From Nitrosopumilus sp. b3 (GTDB lineage Archaea; Thermoproteota; Nitrososphaeria; Nitrososphaerales; Nitrosopumilaceae): a DNA stretch of 64,000 bases. The translations under genes were made by a program, and so were the position numbers. Below the pieces are notes generated by a model that was not told where the DNA came from, did no database searches, and saw only the letters and a list, made by a program, of their open reading frames with translations. This document shows, piece after piece, positions 52,589 to 62,591 of this stretch. The first letter of the stretch is position 1. Each line of letters opens with the position of its first letter. Location of the stretch: the NCBI RefSeq assembly GCF_014078525.1, contig NZ_MU078696.1, forward strand, positions 115,873 to 179,872, written 5' to 3'.

Positions 52589-52776
52589 ATTCTAGTTGTG
52601 CAAAAATAAAATTTAAAGAGTTCCGTGTAAAATCTTAACATTTGTTTATTATCAATTATTTTATCATACAGATGTACAATAATTCGTGATTTGTACTATC
52701 TTCCATTATAAATTTTAGAATCATTTTTGCTAATTGTCTAATTGTGTTAAATACACAAAACCACATCTAATCCAAT

Positions 52777-53172
52777 ATGATAAATGAGAAATTTTCAATT
52801 GAGGATATCAAAAATAAAATCAAAGATATTTTGGCTGAGCCTGAAATTCGATATTGTGGTTTAATTGATTGCAAAGGGGAATTAATTGCAGGAGATTTTA
52901 AGGAAGGCGTAATCCCTTTTGAAAATGATGCAAGACGAAGACAGACATTTCAAGAACTAGCACACAGAGTTGCAAACAGAAAGGGATTTGATGCAAATTT
53001 AGGCAGAGTCAAATATTCTTCTTCAAGGCGAGAAAAAGTTGTGATGATGAGTTTTCCATTTGGAAGATACATCTTACTAGTTATTGCAGAGCCAAATGTA
53101 AACATCGATAGGCTTGGTTGGAAAGTCATTTACAAACTAGAGCATCAGTGGTCTGAATTTCATGGGCTGTAG
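52777..53172 (+). CDS. Conserved-looking small cytoplasmic protein, unknown function
   Basis: 131 residues, alpha/beta. RYCGLIDCKGELIAGDFKEGV and EKVVMMSFPFGRYILLVIAEPNVN recall a roadblock/profilin-like dimer fold, which often serves small GTPases, but this is a guess. Monocistronic, with AT-rich promoter DNA. Confidence 0.62.
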   Translation: MINEKFSIEDIKNKIKDILAEPEIRYCGLIDCKGELIAGDFKEGVIPFENDARRRQTFQELAHRVANRKGFDANLGRVKYSSSRREKVVMMSFPFGRYILLVIAEPNVNIDRLGWKVIYKLEHQWSEFHGL

Positions 53173-53267
53173 AAAATTGTAAAAACTATACTTTTTTGAG
53201 TATTTAGTACATTGTTTGTAATCTATAATTATAATCAGGTAAATTCCAAAATTATATCAGAACACAG

Positions 53268-53378
53268 ATGTTATACCATGATGAAGAGTTAAATGAAAAA
53301 GAATTAGAAAAGATATTTGAGAAATTAGATCCTAAAACTATCGAGCAAATCCAAAAACTCTATGAAAATACTGATTAA
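53268..53378 (+). CDS. Helical 36-residue microprotein
   Basis: ATG ORF, MLYHDEELNEKELEKIF then EKLDPKTIEQIQKLYENTD, strongly amphipathic and acidic. AT-rich upstream DNA includes possible TATA elements. Unknown function. Confidence 0.42.
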   Translation: MLYHDEELNEKELEKIFEKLDPKTIEQIQKLYENTD

Positions 53379-53415
53379 AAAAAATCTAAAGTTGTGATTT
53401 TTATTTAATTTATTT

Positions 53416-53526
53416 CTAGTCTGCTATTTCTCTTGCAATTTTATCATGACAAGTGCACTTACAAAATCTGTAAAAATCACCATCGTGCTCCGGATTGCAT
53501 CTTGAACACCCATTACCTGATGCCAT
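53416..53526 (-). CDS. Cys-rich 36-residue microprotein
   Basis: ATG ORF with five Cys and His (GCSRCNPEHDG; RFCKCTCHDK). The CxxC then CxCxC pattern suggests zinc binding. Convergent with the ORF at 53268. Confidence 0.5.
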   Translation of the reverse strand: MASGNGCSRCNPEHDGDFYRFCKCTCHDKIAREIAD

Positions 53527-53578
53527 TTTTACTGTAAGGGAATTTTGAATATTTTAATTTTTTGCTAGGAATGTTAAC

Positions 53579-54238
53579 TCAAGAAATTACAAGTTTTTTT
53601 GCCTTTGCAAATACTGCAGACCATTGCACCCAAGTTAATCTTCCTGTTTGTGTATTTTGCTTTGAAGGATGATATGATGTGATGATCTTTATGGTGTCGT
53701 ATTTGAATAGTTTATTGTGCCCAAATTTTTCGGGTTTTACCTTGTATAATTTACAAGTTGCATCATATGCGATTTTTCCAAGACAGAGAACTATTGTAAT
53801 ATTTTTTAGAATCTTTCTTTCCTGCTCCAAAAAACCAAAACAAGTGTCCATCTCTTCTCGGGTTGGTTTGTTTTGTGGTGGTGCACACCTCACTGCTGCG
53901 GTAATATACGCATTTTTGAGTATCAATCCATCATCAATATTTTGACTAGTAGGAATAGATGCAAATCCATGTTTGTGCATTACTTTTGCCACCCAGTCTC
54001 CAGATGAATCACCTGTAAACATTCTACCTGTTCTATTTCCACCGTGTGCAGCCGGTGCCAAACCAACAATGAGTAGTTTCCCATTTACATCACCAAATCC
54101 AGATAGTGGCTTACCATAGTATTTTTCATCTTTGAATCGTCTAACCTTATTTCTTGCAACATCTCTAATGTAGACTGTTAGTCTTGGACATTTTTTGCAT
54201 CTTACAATCTTTTTGTTTAGTGATTCAATTGATTTCAA
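53579..54238 (-). CDS. Uracil-DNA glycosylase, family 5 (UDGb)
   Basis: 219 residues. Removes uracil and other deaminated bases from DNA. Cys14, Cys17, Cys118 and Cys133 fit the 4Fe-4S site. Motif 1 GLAPAAHGGNRTG lacks the usual catalytic Asp/Asn, as in family 5, and motif 2 SYHPSKQNTQTGRLT also fits family 5 better than family 4. Confidence 0.88.
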   Translation of the reverse strand: MKSIESLNKKIVRCKKCPRLTVYIRDVARNKVRRFKDEKYYGKPLSGFGDVNGKLLIVGLAPAAHGGNRTGRMFTGDSSGDWVAKVMHKHGFASIPTSQNIDDGLILKNAYITAAVRCAPPQNKPTREEMDTCFGFLEQERKILKNITIVLCLGKIAYDATCKLYKVKPEKFGHNKLFKYDTIKIITSYHPSKQNTQTGRLTWVQWSAVFAKAKKLVIS

Positions 54239-54271
54239 TAGTATTGAATTAAATTTGTTGTATTAAAAATT

Positions 54272-54376
54272 CTACTGAGTATTTTTTTCAATAAAACAAG
54301 ATTCTATGTATCCGCTGCTGTTTGAATAATGATACACAATTCCATGTGGTAGTTTTGTTTGTCCAATTAATTTCAT
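54272..54376 (-). CDS. Possible 34-residue microprotein
   Basis: ATG start preceded by AAGGT: MKLIGQTKLPHGIVYHYSNSS then GYIESCFIEKNTQ. Looks like a short beta hairpin. Weak but fills the gap upstream of UDG on the same side. Confidence 0.35.
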   Translation of the reverse strand: MKLIGQTKLPHGIVYHYSNSSGYIESCFIEKNTQ

Positions 54377-54693
54377 GATTTTACCTTAAAATTTTTTTAC
54401 TTAACAAAATGCGTGTTCAAAAACTACACCATCTTTGGATCTCAATCTAGATTAATTCCCAAGGATTTAAGTCACCTTGATTCCCTCTACAAAACCATTT
54501 TCTTTTTCTTAAGCACAAGAAAATTATCATCAAACCAAGAAAAGAAATATTCACAAACTAATCTTTTTTCAAAACTAATTTGAGTTTAGAGCATTTTATT
54601 TTTCTACTAAACCAAACTTATATTTTCTAGGCGTGAATTATTCAAAAATTGTCTCATTTGTAATAATACTTACTATGATATTGACCGACATCC
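54377..54693. other. Gene-poor intergenic stretch
   Basis: About 317 AT-rich bases. A 25-codon GTG ORF with a hydrophobic core at 54633-54710 is possible but unsupported. Otherwise nothing recognised before the promoter of the next gene. Confidence 0.45.
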
Positions 54694-54701
54694 TTTATAT
54701 A
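54694..54701 (+). promoter_or_regulatory. Strong TATA box of the charged secreted repeat protein
   Basis: TTTATATA centred 25 nt before the ATG at 54723. A near-consensus archaeal TATA suggests a well-expressed leaderless mRNA. Confidence 0.7.
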
Positions 54702-54722
54702 CAAAAATAGAGAATTTGCGTA

Positions 54723-56174
54723 ATGAAAAGTACACAACTTCTAAGCGTTGTTTTTTCACTGATCATGTTTACTGGAGTAACTGCCGGTAGTACAGCCTTT
54801 GCTGATACAGATGATCTTGAAGATAGACTAGAAGACTTTTGTGAAATGAACATTGAACAGCAACGTGACTTGTTCACTGATTATCCAGATATGGCAGAAT
54901 ATGACGAAAAACTTTCTGCAATTTGTGATATTGTAGATGAAGAAGAGCGTGATGATGCACTTGATGATTTCATTTTCGATGTTGTTCTAGCTAGAGATGA
55001 TGTTGAAGACGACTTTAATTCCGAGTTTGAGGAACTTGAAGATGAGTTCAATGATGATGGAATAGAAGTAGAAGACGATAGAGACAACAAGTATGACAGA
55101 CATGCAGATCTTGATGACAGACTAGAGCACTTCTGTGATATGACTACAGATGAAAAACGTCAATTCTTTGCAGACCATCCGAGATTAGCACAATTTTCTG
55201 ATAGATTAGAAAATTACTGTGATTTATCTGAGGATGACCGAGAAAATGAAATTGACAAATTTGTTGTAGAGCATAAAGATATCATCCGTGATTACATGAA
55301 AGATAAAGTTCATGATAAAATAACTGATATGGATTATGATAGATTATGTTCAATGGCAGAATCTGACAGAGCAGCTGAAATTACCGATGTTGCAAAACTT
55401 GATAGAATCTCAAAATGGTGTAATATGACACCCAAAGAGAGAGCTGATTACAAAACTGATCACATGAAAGATGTTGTCAAAGATCATATGATGGATAAAT
55501 TCTCACATATGGATTTTAAGAAATACTGCTCAATGACTAACGCTGAGCTTGCAACTGCAACATTTGATAGAGAATTTGTAGAAAAGGCTTCAAAGTGGTG
55601 TGATATGACACCTGAAGAGCGAGAGGACTATCTAAAAGATCACATGAAAGACAAAGTTTCTGAGAGAATCAGAATGTCTGATATGTCTCCACGACTCAAG
55701 GCAATGATCATGGACAAACATGAAATTTCAGATGAGAAACGTGAAGAAATCAAGATGAAATACAGAGAAAAATACGGTGAATTGACTGATGAGAAAAAAT
55801 CAGAACTAAAGATGAAGTTCAAAGATCACATGGAAAAAGTCAAAATCAAAATCTCTGATGAGCGAAGATCAGCAATTCATGACAGATTATCTGACATGAA
55901 AGCATTCAAGGCAGAACTTCGTGAGAAAGCATCTGAAATGACTGATGAAGAAAAACAACAACTTAGAGAAGAATTCATTCAAAAGGCAAAAGACATGCAA
56001 TTAGCATGGATTTCACCACGTACACAAATTACTGCAGGCATTGATGCTGCAGAAGTCGAGTGTCGCGAAGGTTTCAGCCTTGTAATGAAAGCATCAAACG
56101 GAGTTCCAATGTGTCTCAAAGCAGATACTGCTCTTAAGATGATAGATAGAGGAATTGTTGTTCCTACTAACTAA
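54723..56174 (+). CDS. Secreted, highly charged helical repeat protein
   Basis: 483 residues. Signal peptide (1-27), then two copies of a 55-residue repeat (RLEDFCEMN...CDIVDEEER; RLEHFCDMT...CDLSEDDR), then two copies of another (KWCNMTPKERADY; KWCDMTPEEREDY), a Lys/Glu/Met-rich coiled region, and a C-terminal two-Cys module (VECREGFSLVMKASNGVPMCLK...MIDRG). Each repeat carries paired Cys. Likely an abundant extracellular protein; function unknown. Confidence 0.72.
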   Translation: MKSTQLLSVVFSLIMFTGVTAGSTAFADTDDLEDRLEDFCEMNIEQQRDLFTDYPDMAEYDEKLSAICDIVDEEERDDALDDFIFDVVLARDDVEDDFNSEFEELEDEFNDDGIEVEDDRDNKYDRHADLDDRLEHFCDMTTDEKRQFFADHPRLAQFSDRLENYCDLSEDDRENEIDKFVVEHKDIIRDYMKDKVHDKITDMDYDRLCSMAESDRAAEITDVAKLDRISKWCNMTPKERADYKTDHMKDVVKDHMMDKFSHMDFKKYCSMTNAELATATFDREFVEKASKWCDMTPEEREDYLKDHMKDKVSERIRMSDMSPRLKAMIMDKHEISDEKREEIKMKYREKYGELTDEKKSELKMKFKDHMEKVKIKISDERRSAIHDRLSDMKAFKAELREKASEMTDEEKQQLREEFIQKAKDMQLAWISPRTQITAGIDAAEVECREGFSLVMKASNGVPMCLKADTALKMIDRGIVVPTN

Positions 56175-56370
56175 TCTTTCTTTTTCATTTTTAAAAAAAT
56201 TCTATTTTGTACCATTTAATCCCATTTAATTGAAAAATTTTATTTAAAATTAATTTTCTTCAAGCCTGCAAATATTTCTCTTAACAGGATTCTTGAAGGA
56301 TATCACTTCATAGCATTTTCTGATATATATCCATACAGAAATTTAGAAAGCATGGTAATTTTACAATCCC

Positions 56371-57111
56371 TTAGGATTCACAACCAATACCGTCTTTGTC
56401 TGAATCAAATCTATGTGGATCTGGCTGTAAAACTGTAAATCCCTTTTTCTCAATGTCTTTACAATCCAAGTCTGGTGGACTGGATGGAATACAAAAGTCT
56501 GGATATGACGTATCACAATTACTTTTGGCAGGTTCTGGATTATTATTTGAATTCTCTAATTCTGAACCAGAGTTTGAACATCCATGTTTTTGGGCCCAAG
56601 ATTCTTTTCCAAATTCACTTGAATCACAAAATCTGTCTTGTAGATATCCTAAATTAGCATCTAGCAATTCTGAATTGAGATTTATACCATTGCATGTTAT
56701 TACACCAACCATTCTTCCATAACTTCCAAGTACTTGTCCATCATCTTCATCTACCAAAACTTTAGATCCTACTGGACAAATCGTTTCTATGAACTTCTTT
56801 GAATCCTGACCTTCAAACATCTTTAGTTCAGGAGCTGAAGATAATGAAAATCTAATTGATTGACCATCTACTATGATTGTATCGCCATCAATAATTTTAG
56901 TAACTGTACCCTCAAAGCATTGAGCAGTACCAGAACAATCTAATGAAGATTGTTCACTATGAGGTGATTCTAATTCAATTTGTTTTGGATCTCCTGGAGT
57001 TATCTCTGACTCTCCTAAATCAAAAGATGAATGACCATCTCCGCCTATGAAAATCATTAAAATTATGAGGGGAATTCCAACACCTGTTCCAATTATGAGT
57101 TCTTTTCGCAT
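56371..57111 (-). CDS. Secreted nuclease-like protein: SNase + Excalibur domain
   Basis: 246 residues. N-terminal signal/anchor (5-25), a thermonuclease-type domain (about 65-170; GTVTKIIDGDTIIVDGQ, IRFSLSSAPE, SYGRMVGVI) keeping the catalytic Arg/Glu/Arg pattern, a polar linker, and a C-terminal Excalibur calcium motif (DLDCKDI...DSDKDGIGCE). Likely extracellular nuclease or a scavenging enzyme. Confidence 0.83.
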   Translation of the reverse strand: MRKELIIGTGVGIPLIILMIFIGGDGHSSFDLGESEITPGDPKQIELESPHSEQSSLDCSGTAQCFEGTVTKIIDGDTIIVDGQSIRFSLSSAPELKMFEGQDSKKFIETICPVGSKVLVDEDDGQVLGSYGRMVGVITCNGINLNSELLDANLGYLQDRFCDSSEFGKESWAQKHGCSNSGSELENSNNNPEPAKSNCDTSYPDFCIPSSPPDLDCKDIEKKGFTVLQPDPHRFDSDKDGIGCES

Positions 57112-57198
57112 ATTTCTAAAATAATTCTGTAAACTCGAACATATTAAAATAAAGTTTTAAAAAAACTGCCTAGTTTTGCATAGTTTGGATGAATTTTT

Positions 57199-58185
57199 CT
57201 ACCTGTATTCGGCTCCACAATCCCCGATTTTCTCAAACAAATCATTTGATTTTACTGTAACTAAATTAATCAATGAAATATCATCATTATCTAATTTCAC
57301 ATCAAAAACTTTGGCATTGTCATTTCTGTGATTAGTAATTCCTAACCTTGCTCCTATGATTACTCCTGCAACTTGAGGTTTATCAAGTACAAATCTGGTA
57401 GCAATATTTGAAATACTGCACTGATGTTTTTTTGCAATTTCATCCAAGGTACAAAGTAATTCTTGAAATAACTGCCATCCTCCCCAAATATCTATCATAT
57501 TCTTGTATTTTTGTAAGCTAGATGTAGTTAATTCCGATCTATGTGGTTCATCTACTCCCAAATATTTTTCAGAAAAGAATCCCCCTAACAGAGTTCCATA
57601 TGTTAGAATCTTTATCCCGTTTTTAACAAAAAATGGTATCATTATTTTTTCTGGTCTCTGATCTAAAATAGAAAACTGAACTTGGTTTGATACTATATGA
57701 AATCCATTTTCAATCATTATTCTAATTCTCTCAGTATCAAAGTTTGTCAATCCCAAATGTTTGATTTTTTGTTCGCTTTGCAATTTTGACAAGTGATGAA
57801 GTGCATCAAGATAACTTGTATCATTATAATCCCACCAGTGAAATTGAAGTAAATCAATACAATCAGTATTCATTTTTTTTAATGATTGCTCAATGTAGTG
57901 GGTGACAATACTGTTACTCATTGGACCTGGATTTGGAACAAATTTTGTTAATGCTTGTGATTTAGCTTTGTCAATTTTTTCTCTAAATTCTCCTACCAAT
58001 GATTCTGCAGGACCGTAAATGTCTGCCAAATCCCAAGTTGTAAATCCTGAATTATGATATTCTATCATATCTGCAATCGCTAAATCCTTCTCAATCTGAC
58101 CATGGCCTCCTGCAACTTGCCACATTCCATTTAGTATTCTACAAACTTCCAAATCCTTTGCAAGAGTAATTTTCTCAATAGACAC
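57199..58185 (-). CDS. Aldo/keto reductase
   Basis: 328 residues, TIM-barrel. TTWDLADIYGPAESLVG holds the catalytic Asp and Tyr; FVPNP carries the Lys position, DLLQFHWWD the His. C-terminal GARLGITNHRND would bind NADP. Substrate unknown. Confidence 0.87.
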   Translation of the reverse strand: MSIEKITLAKDLEVCRILNGMWQVAGGHGQIEKDLAIADMIEYHNSGFTTWDLADIYGPAESLVGEFREKIDKAKSQALTKFVPNPGPMSNSIVTHYIEQSLKKMNTDCIDLLQFHWWDYNDTSYLDALHHLSKLQSEQKIKHLGLTNFDTERIRIMIENGFHIVSNQVQFSILDQRPEKIMIPFFVKNGIKILTYGTLLGGFFSEKYLGVDEPHRSELTTSSLQKYKNMIDIWGGWQLFQELLCTLDEIAKKHQCSISNIATRFVLDKPQVAGVIIGARLGITNHRNDNAKVFDVKLDNDDISLINLVTVKSNDLFEKIGDCGAEYR

Positions 58186-58267
58186 AAGTTTCTTAGAAAA
58201 AATCTCTTTAAAAAACTGGTATTCTCACAGAAATATCTAAATCACAACCATCTGAGAAAGAATCATC

Positions 58268-59551
58268 TTGGAACTACCACGAGGGATGAAAGATTTTGAG
58301 GGTGCAGAAAATGCAAATCTTGAACATATTCGATATCATTTCAAGCAACTTTCCAATTTGTATGGGTTCTCATTCATGGATCCTTCTCCAATTGAACTAC
58401 TATCTACTTTAGAAACAAAGTCAGGTCCAGGAATTAGAGATGAAATTTACTATTTTAAAGATAAGGGGGACAGAGAAGTCGCATTAAGATTTGATTTCAC
58501 AATGGGTCTGACAAGATACGCAGCTTCGCAAAAATCTATGAAACTACCCGCAAAACTCTCAAGTTTTGGAGGTGTGTTCAGATATGATGAGCCACAAAAG
58601 GGAAGATATCGATATTTCCATCAATGGGATATTGAGGTATATGGAAAACCCTCAATTGAATCAGAAGCTGAAATCATTGAATTGACCTCCAGACTATTTG
58701 ATTCACTTTTACTTAAAGGAATTACAATTGACATTAATCATAGAAATCTAGTAGAGTCTTACATTAACAAAATTTTCAATTCAAAAGAATCTGAACTAGT
58801 AGCTGATATTTTGAGAGCAGTAGATAAAATTGCAAAAAAATCAAAAGACGAAATTCTAAAAGAATTTCAAGCAAAAGGATACGAAACAGAAAAAATAGAA
58901 AAGATTCTAGAGTTCTCACAAATTAAAGGAACAATTTCAGAAGTTGAAAAATTATTTGATACAACACAATTAGATTCCTGGGATGAACTAAAACAACTAT
59001 TTGATTCACTTGAAAATAGAGGTGTTTCTAATGTTAGAATTAATTTTGGTATAGTTAGAGGATTAGATTACTACTCAGGAACTGTTTTTGAAGTATTTGA
59101 TAAAAATTCCACATTAGGAGCATTAGCAGGTGGTGGTAGATATGATACACTAACTAAAGCATTTGGAAGAGAAGATATTGGTGCAACTGGAGTCGCAGGT
59201 GGAGTTGAGAGAATTATTCTTACAATGCAAGAGCAAAAAATAATTCCAGAAATATTCCAAAAAAGAGTTGCAGTATTATACATCAATGAGGAAATGCAAA
59301 AAGTCGCTCATTCCATAACCTCACTATTAAGACTCAATAACATCCCCACTGATATTGACTTGGCAGGAAGGAATCTGAAAAAGCAAATGGATATTGCAAA
59401 CAATGCAAAGTTTTCAATTATAGTTGGACCTGATGAACTTGAAGAAGGAAATGTTGTTCTAAAAGATATGGTTAATGGGACAGAAGGGACAATTCCGCTA
59501 GAGAAATTGACAGAAGATCCTAAATCTGTTCTTAATTTAGAAAAGCTCTAG
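58268..59551 (+). CDS. hisS: Histidyl-tRNA synthetase
   Basis: 427 residues, class II. Motif 1 region with GPGIRDEIYYFKD, motif 2 GVFRYDEPQKGRYRYFHQWDIE, histidine loop RGLDYYSGTVFE, motif 3 GGGRYDTL...GGVERIIL, then an anticodon-binding domain. TTG start. Its end overlaps aIF6 by 20 bp, convergent. Confidence 0.95.
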   Translation: MELPRGMKDFEGAENANLEHIRYHFKQLSNLYGFSFMDPSPIELLSTLETKSGPGIRDEIYYFKDKGDREVALRFDFTMGLTRYAASQKSMKLPAKLSSFGGVFRYDEPQKGRYRYFHQWDIEVYGKPSIESEAEIIELTSRLFDSLLLKGITIDINHRNLVESYINKIFNSKESELVADILRAVDKIAKKSKDEILKEFQAKGYETEKIEKILEFSQIKGTISEVEKLFDTTQLDSWDELKQLFDSLENRGVSNVRINFGIVRGLDYYSGTVFEVFDKNSTLGALAGGGRYDTLTKAFGREDIGATGVAGGVERIILTMQEQKIIPEIFQKRVAVLYINEEMQKVAHSITSLLRLNNIPTDIDLAGRNLKKQMDIANNAKFSIIVGPDELEEGNVVLKDMVNGTEGTIPLEKLTEDPKSVLNLEKL

Positions 59552-60197
59552 TCAACATCATAATTTCAGGACCTGTGGTTAGTGATCCAACAATTATGGA
59601 ATGATTATTTGCTAATATCCCTGATGCAACATATGGAATTCCATTATTAATGGAACATTGCTCAATTTTTACGCCTAATAAATTGGAAAATGTCTTCATA
59701 TCTTCCTCGTCGGCTTCTGGATGGATGGCAGCACCAGAATTATTTGCAACCATTACAGAACCTGTTTGATTAAAACCTGCAATTTTTTTCTGAATTACTT
59801 CGACCCCTAAAACATCTGAAATATTTTTACAGTCTTGAGAAGATAACCATGGAGAAACAATTGCTCCTTTATCATTTGTACAAATTACATTTCCTAAGGC
59901 AGATAATTTTGAATCAAGAACTCCTATTTCTAATCCCGTTTCATTTTTTAGAAAATCATATTCATCTTGATATGCAGTTTTCGGAATAAGTATTCCTTTG
60001 TTATTCATTACACATAATGATCCAATTAGTCTTGTGTTTGCAATTGACATGAATAGACATTCCACATCAAGATGTTTTGCAAGTTTGTCTGCTTTTGATT
60101 GTGCATATCCCATTGGAAGTAAAATTACACTATCGTTTACTCTAGTGTAAACCCCAATGTTAGGACCACGATATACATCAAATTTGATAATATCCAT
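59532..60197 (-). CDS. eif6: Translation initiation factor aIF6
   Basis: 221 residues. Binds the large subunit and blocks early joining. Five similar pentein subdomains are visible (for example FDVYRGPNIGVYTRVNDSV, VMNNKGILIP, TNDKGAIVSP, ANNSGAAIHP, ANNHSIIVG). Normal archaeal length. Confidence 0.94.
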   Translation of the reverse strand: MDIIKFDVYRGPNIGVYTRVNDSVILLPMGYAQSKADKLAKHLDVECLFMSIANTRLIGSLCVMNNKGILIPKTAYQDEYDFLKNETGLEIGVLDSKLSALGNVICTNDKGAIVSPWLSSQDCKNISDVLGVEVIQKKIAGFNQTGSVMVANNSGAAIHPEADEEDMKTFSNLLGVKIEQCSINNGIPYVASGILANNHSIIVGSLTTGPEIMMLTRAFLN

Positions 60198-60292
60198 ATC
60201 CAGAGAATTGATGGTTCAGCGTTATGAACGTAAGGAAATCATTCCTAGTAGATCGATTTTTTACTGTGAATCCATAATTTACCTTATCTAGC

Positions 60293-60300
60293 TTTAAATA
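60293..60300 (+). promoter_or_regulatory. TATA box of ferredoxin 1
   Basis: TTTAAATA centred about 25 nt before the ATG at 60322; leaderless spacing. Confidence 0.65.
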
Positions 60301-60318
60301 ATAACCCTGAAAAATTAA

Positions 60319-60831
<513 letters not shown>

Positions 60832-60903
60832 AATTTCAAGACCCGATTATATCTAAAAATTTTTATTTTATTTTTTATTTAGTCTCGACTAATTATATCT
60901 AGA

Positions 60904-60911
60904 TTTAAATA
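60904..60911 (+). promoter_or_regulatory. TATA box of ferredoxin 2
   Basis: TTTAAATA centred about 25 nt before the ATG at 60933. So each paralogue has its own promoter. Confidence 0.65.
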
Positions 60912-60932
60912 ATATTTTGAGGTAGTCTGTTT

Positions 60933-61481
60933 ATGGTAGATCTACAAATACCCGAAGACTTTTGTCACAACGATGTAAAACCAAAAGGAAAAACAAGCCA
61001 TGCAGATGGTGAGAATTTCCACTGGATTTGGGGTGAGGGAAGAACTGATGGTGCAGCATTCTCAAATGAAGATGTAAAAGCAGCCTATGAAGCTCGAGGA
61101 GAAAAACAAGTTCCTCTTGGAATTCATGGAACTACTGTTGCAGTCGATTGGGATTCTTGTGTAGCAGCTGGTTCATGCATGAGTGTATGCCCAGTTCAAA
61201 CATTCCAATGGTACAGAACCGAAAAAGATATTCCAGCAGAAAAAGTATTGGGAGAAACTTTTGAAGGAACTGGCCTAACAGAACAAGATGAAAGATTAGA
61301 TTATACGGACAAATCACAACCAATCAGAGAACACGATTGTACTGTTTGTATGGCATGTCAAGAAATCTGTCCTGAAGGAGCTATTCGTATCGAATCAGCT
61401 AACCAAGAATGGCACGAGAAAGCAGCCGGAACATATGTAATTATGAAATCTGGTTCTGAAAACCCACACGCACACGATTAA
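60933..61481 (+). CDS. Zinc-containing 7Fe-type ferredoxin (paralogue 2)
   Basis: 182 residues. Cluster I: Cys76, Cys82, Cys86, with Ala79 (CVAAGSC) replacing the Asp of paralogue 1. Cluster II: Cys136, 139, 142, 146. His23, His30 and His65 (GIHG) keep the zinc-site pattern of Sulfolobus ferredoxin. Tandem duplicate of 60322-60831, 101 bp apart. Confidence 0.9.
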   Translation: MVDLQIPEDFCHNDVKPKGKTSHADGENFHWIWGEGRTDGAAFSNEDVKAAYEARGEKQVPLGIHGTTVAVDWDSCVAAGSCMSVCPVQTFQWYRTEKDIPAEKVLGETFEGTGLTEQDERLDYTDKSQPIREHDCTVCMACQEICPEGAIRIESANQEWHEKAAGTYVIMKSGSENPHAHD

Positions 61482-61554
61482 AGAAATTTTTTCTTTTTTC
61501 TTATTTTTCTATTCTACATCAACAAATTTTAATCACTTCTATCGAAGAGTTTTC

Positions 61555-61638
61555 GCAGAGGTCGCCTAGCTCGGTAGGGCGCGGGCCTTGAGAGCCTGTG
61601 TGCGCAAGCATACGGGGGTTCAAATCCCTCTCTCTGCG
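61555..61638 (+). tRNA. tRNA-Ser (anticodon TGA)
   Basis: 84 nt, class II with a long variable arm (GTGTGCGCAAGCATAC). Acceptor GCAGAGG/TCTCTGC, discriminator G. Stem CGGGC/GCCTG closes loop CTTGAGA, giving TGA. Ends 2 bp before the RFC stop on the other strand. Confidence 0.93.
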
Positions 61639-61640
61639 TT

Positions 61641-62591
61641 TTAATTTTCTATTTTTCCAAGTTCTGCTAGCATTGCTGATAGCTGAATTTCAGAATTAGC
61701 ACCAACTAGGACTCTATAATCATATTTTGCAATAATCTCTAAAATATCTGATAATTTTTTATGTTTTGATTTGAAAACAGCCGAGTTGAGATATTTTAGA
61801 AAATCTGATTCTGACATTCCATAAACCTTGATTAACTCAATCATCTTCTCTCTTGCTTCTCCGATCTTGCCTGATAAAGCAATCTTTAGAACATCATCTA
61901 CATCAGTGGTTTTAGTCAGACCTGCTGAACTCTTGACATACTCCTCGGTAATCCCTCCAAGACTAGCAGTTGCTTGCATTAAATTAATTGCGTGTCTCAT
62001 ATCTCCTTCAGAATAATCATAAATTGCCTTGAGTCCTTTTTTATCAAATTTGACTTTCTCTTTTTTTGCAATCTCTTCTAATCTTTTGATAAGATCCTCT
62101 TCAGGAATTGTTGTAAACTTGAAGGTAGCACATCTACTTTGAATTGGATCGATGATTTTTGATATGTTGTTTGCAATGAAAATAAATCTACAATATTTTG
62201 CAGTGTCTTCTATAATTCTTCTAAGTGCTGTTTGAGCATCTGCAGTCATCTCATCTGCTTCATCTAAAATTATTATCTTGAATGGAACTTCTCCCATTCC
62301 AGCAAATCTTGAAAATTTCTTTACTTTCTCTCTAACCATACCGATTCCTCTCTCATCAGATGCGTTTAGCTCTAACGTGTAATCTTTGAAATTTTCTCCC
62401 AAAATTTGGTTTGCGATACATAATGCAGCAGTTGTCTTTCCAACTCCAGCAGAACCTGAAAACATCAGATGTGGCATATCAGTTGGATCTTTGATTAATG
62501 CCTCCAAACTACCAATAATTTCAGTTTGATTTACAATTTCTGATAGTTTTGTTGGCCTATACTTTTCAACCCACATTCCACTATCCAACAT
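61641..62591 (-). CDS. rfcS: Replication factor C small subunit
   Basis: 316 residues. AAA+ clamp-loader subunit. MWVEKYRPTKLSEIV, Walker A GSAGVGKT (46-53), Walker B ILDEADEMT (Asp110-Asp113) and Arg finger in QSRCATFKF; C-terminal collar. Met6 is an alternative start. The large subunit is not in the window. Confidence 0.95.
   Translation of the reverse strand: MLDSGMWVEKYRPTKLSEIVNQTEIIGSLEALIKDPTDMPHLMFSGSAGVGKTTAALCIANQILGENFKDYTLELNASDERGIGMVREKVKKFSRFAGMGEVPFKIIILDEADEMTADAQTALRRIIEDTAKYCRFIFIANNISKIIDPIQSRCATFKFTTIPEEDLIKRLEEIAKKEKVKFDKKGLKAIYDYSEGDMRHAINLMQATASLGGITEEYVKSSAGLTKTTDVDDVLKIALSGKIGEAREKMIELIKVYGMSESDFLKYLNSAVFKSKHKKLSDILEIIAKYDYRVLVGANSEIQLSAMLAELGKIEN

Noticed and set aside
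52441-52638. 65-residue ORF on the plus strand
   Set aside because: Composition is Phe/Ser/Arg-rich and lies on T tracts; no domain, and the same DNA forms a closed RNA-like structure on the other strand.
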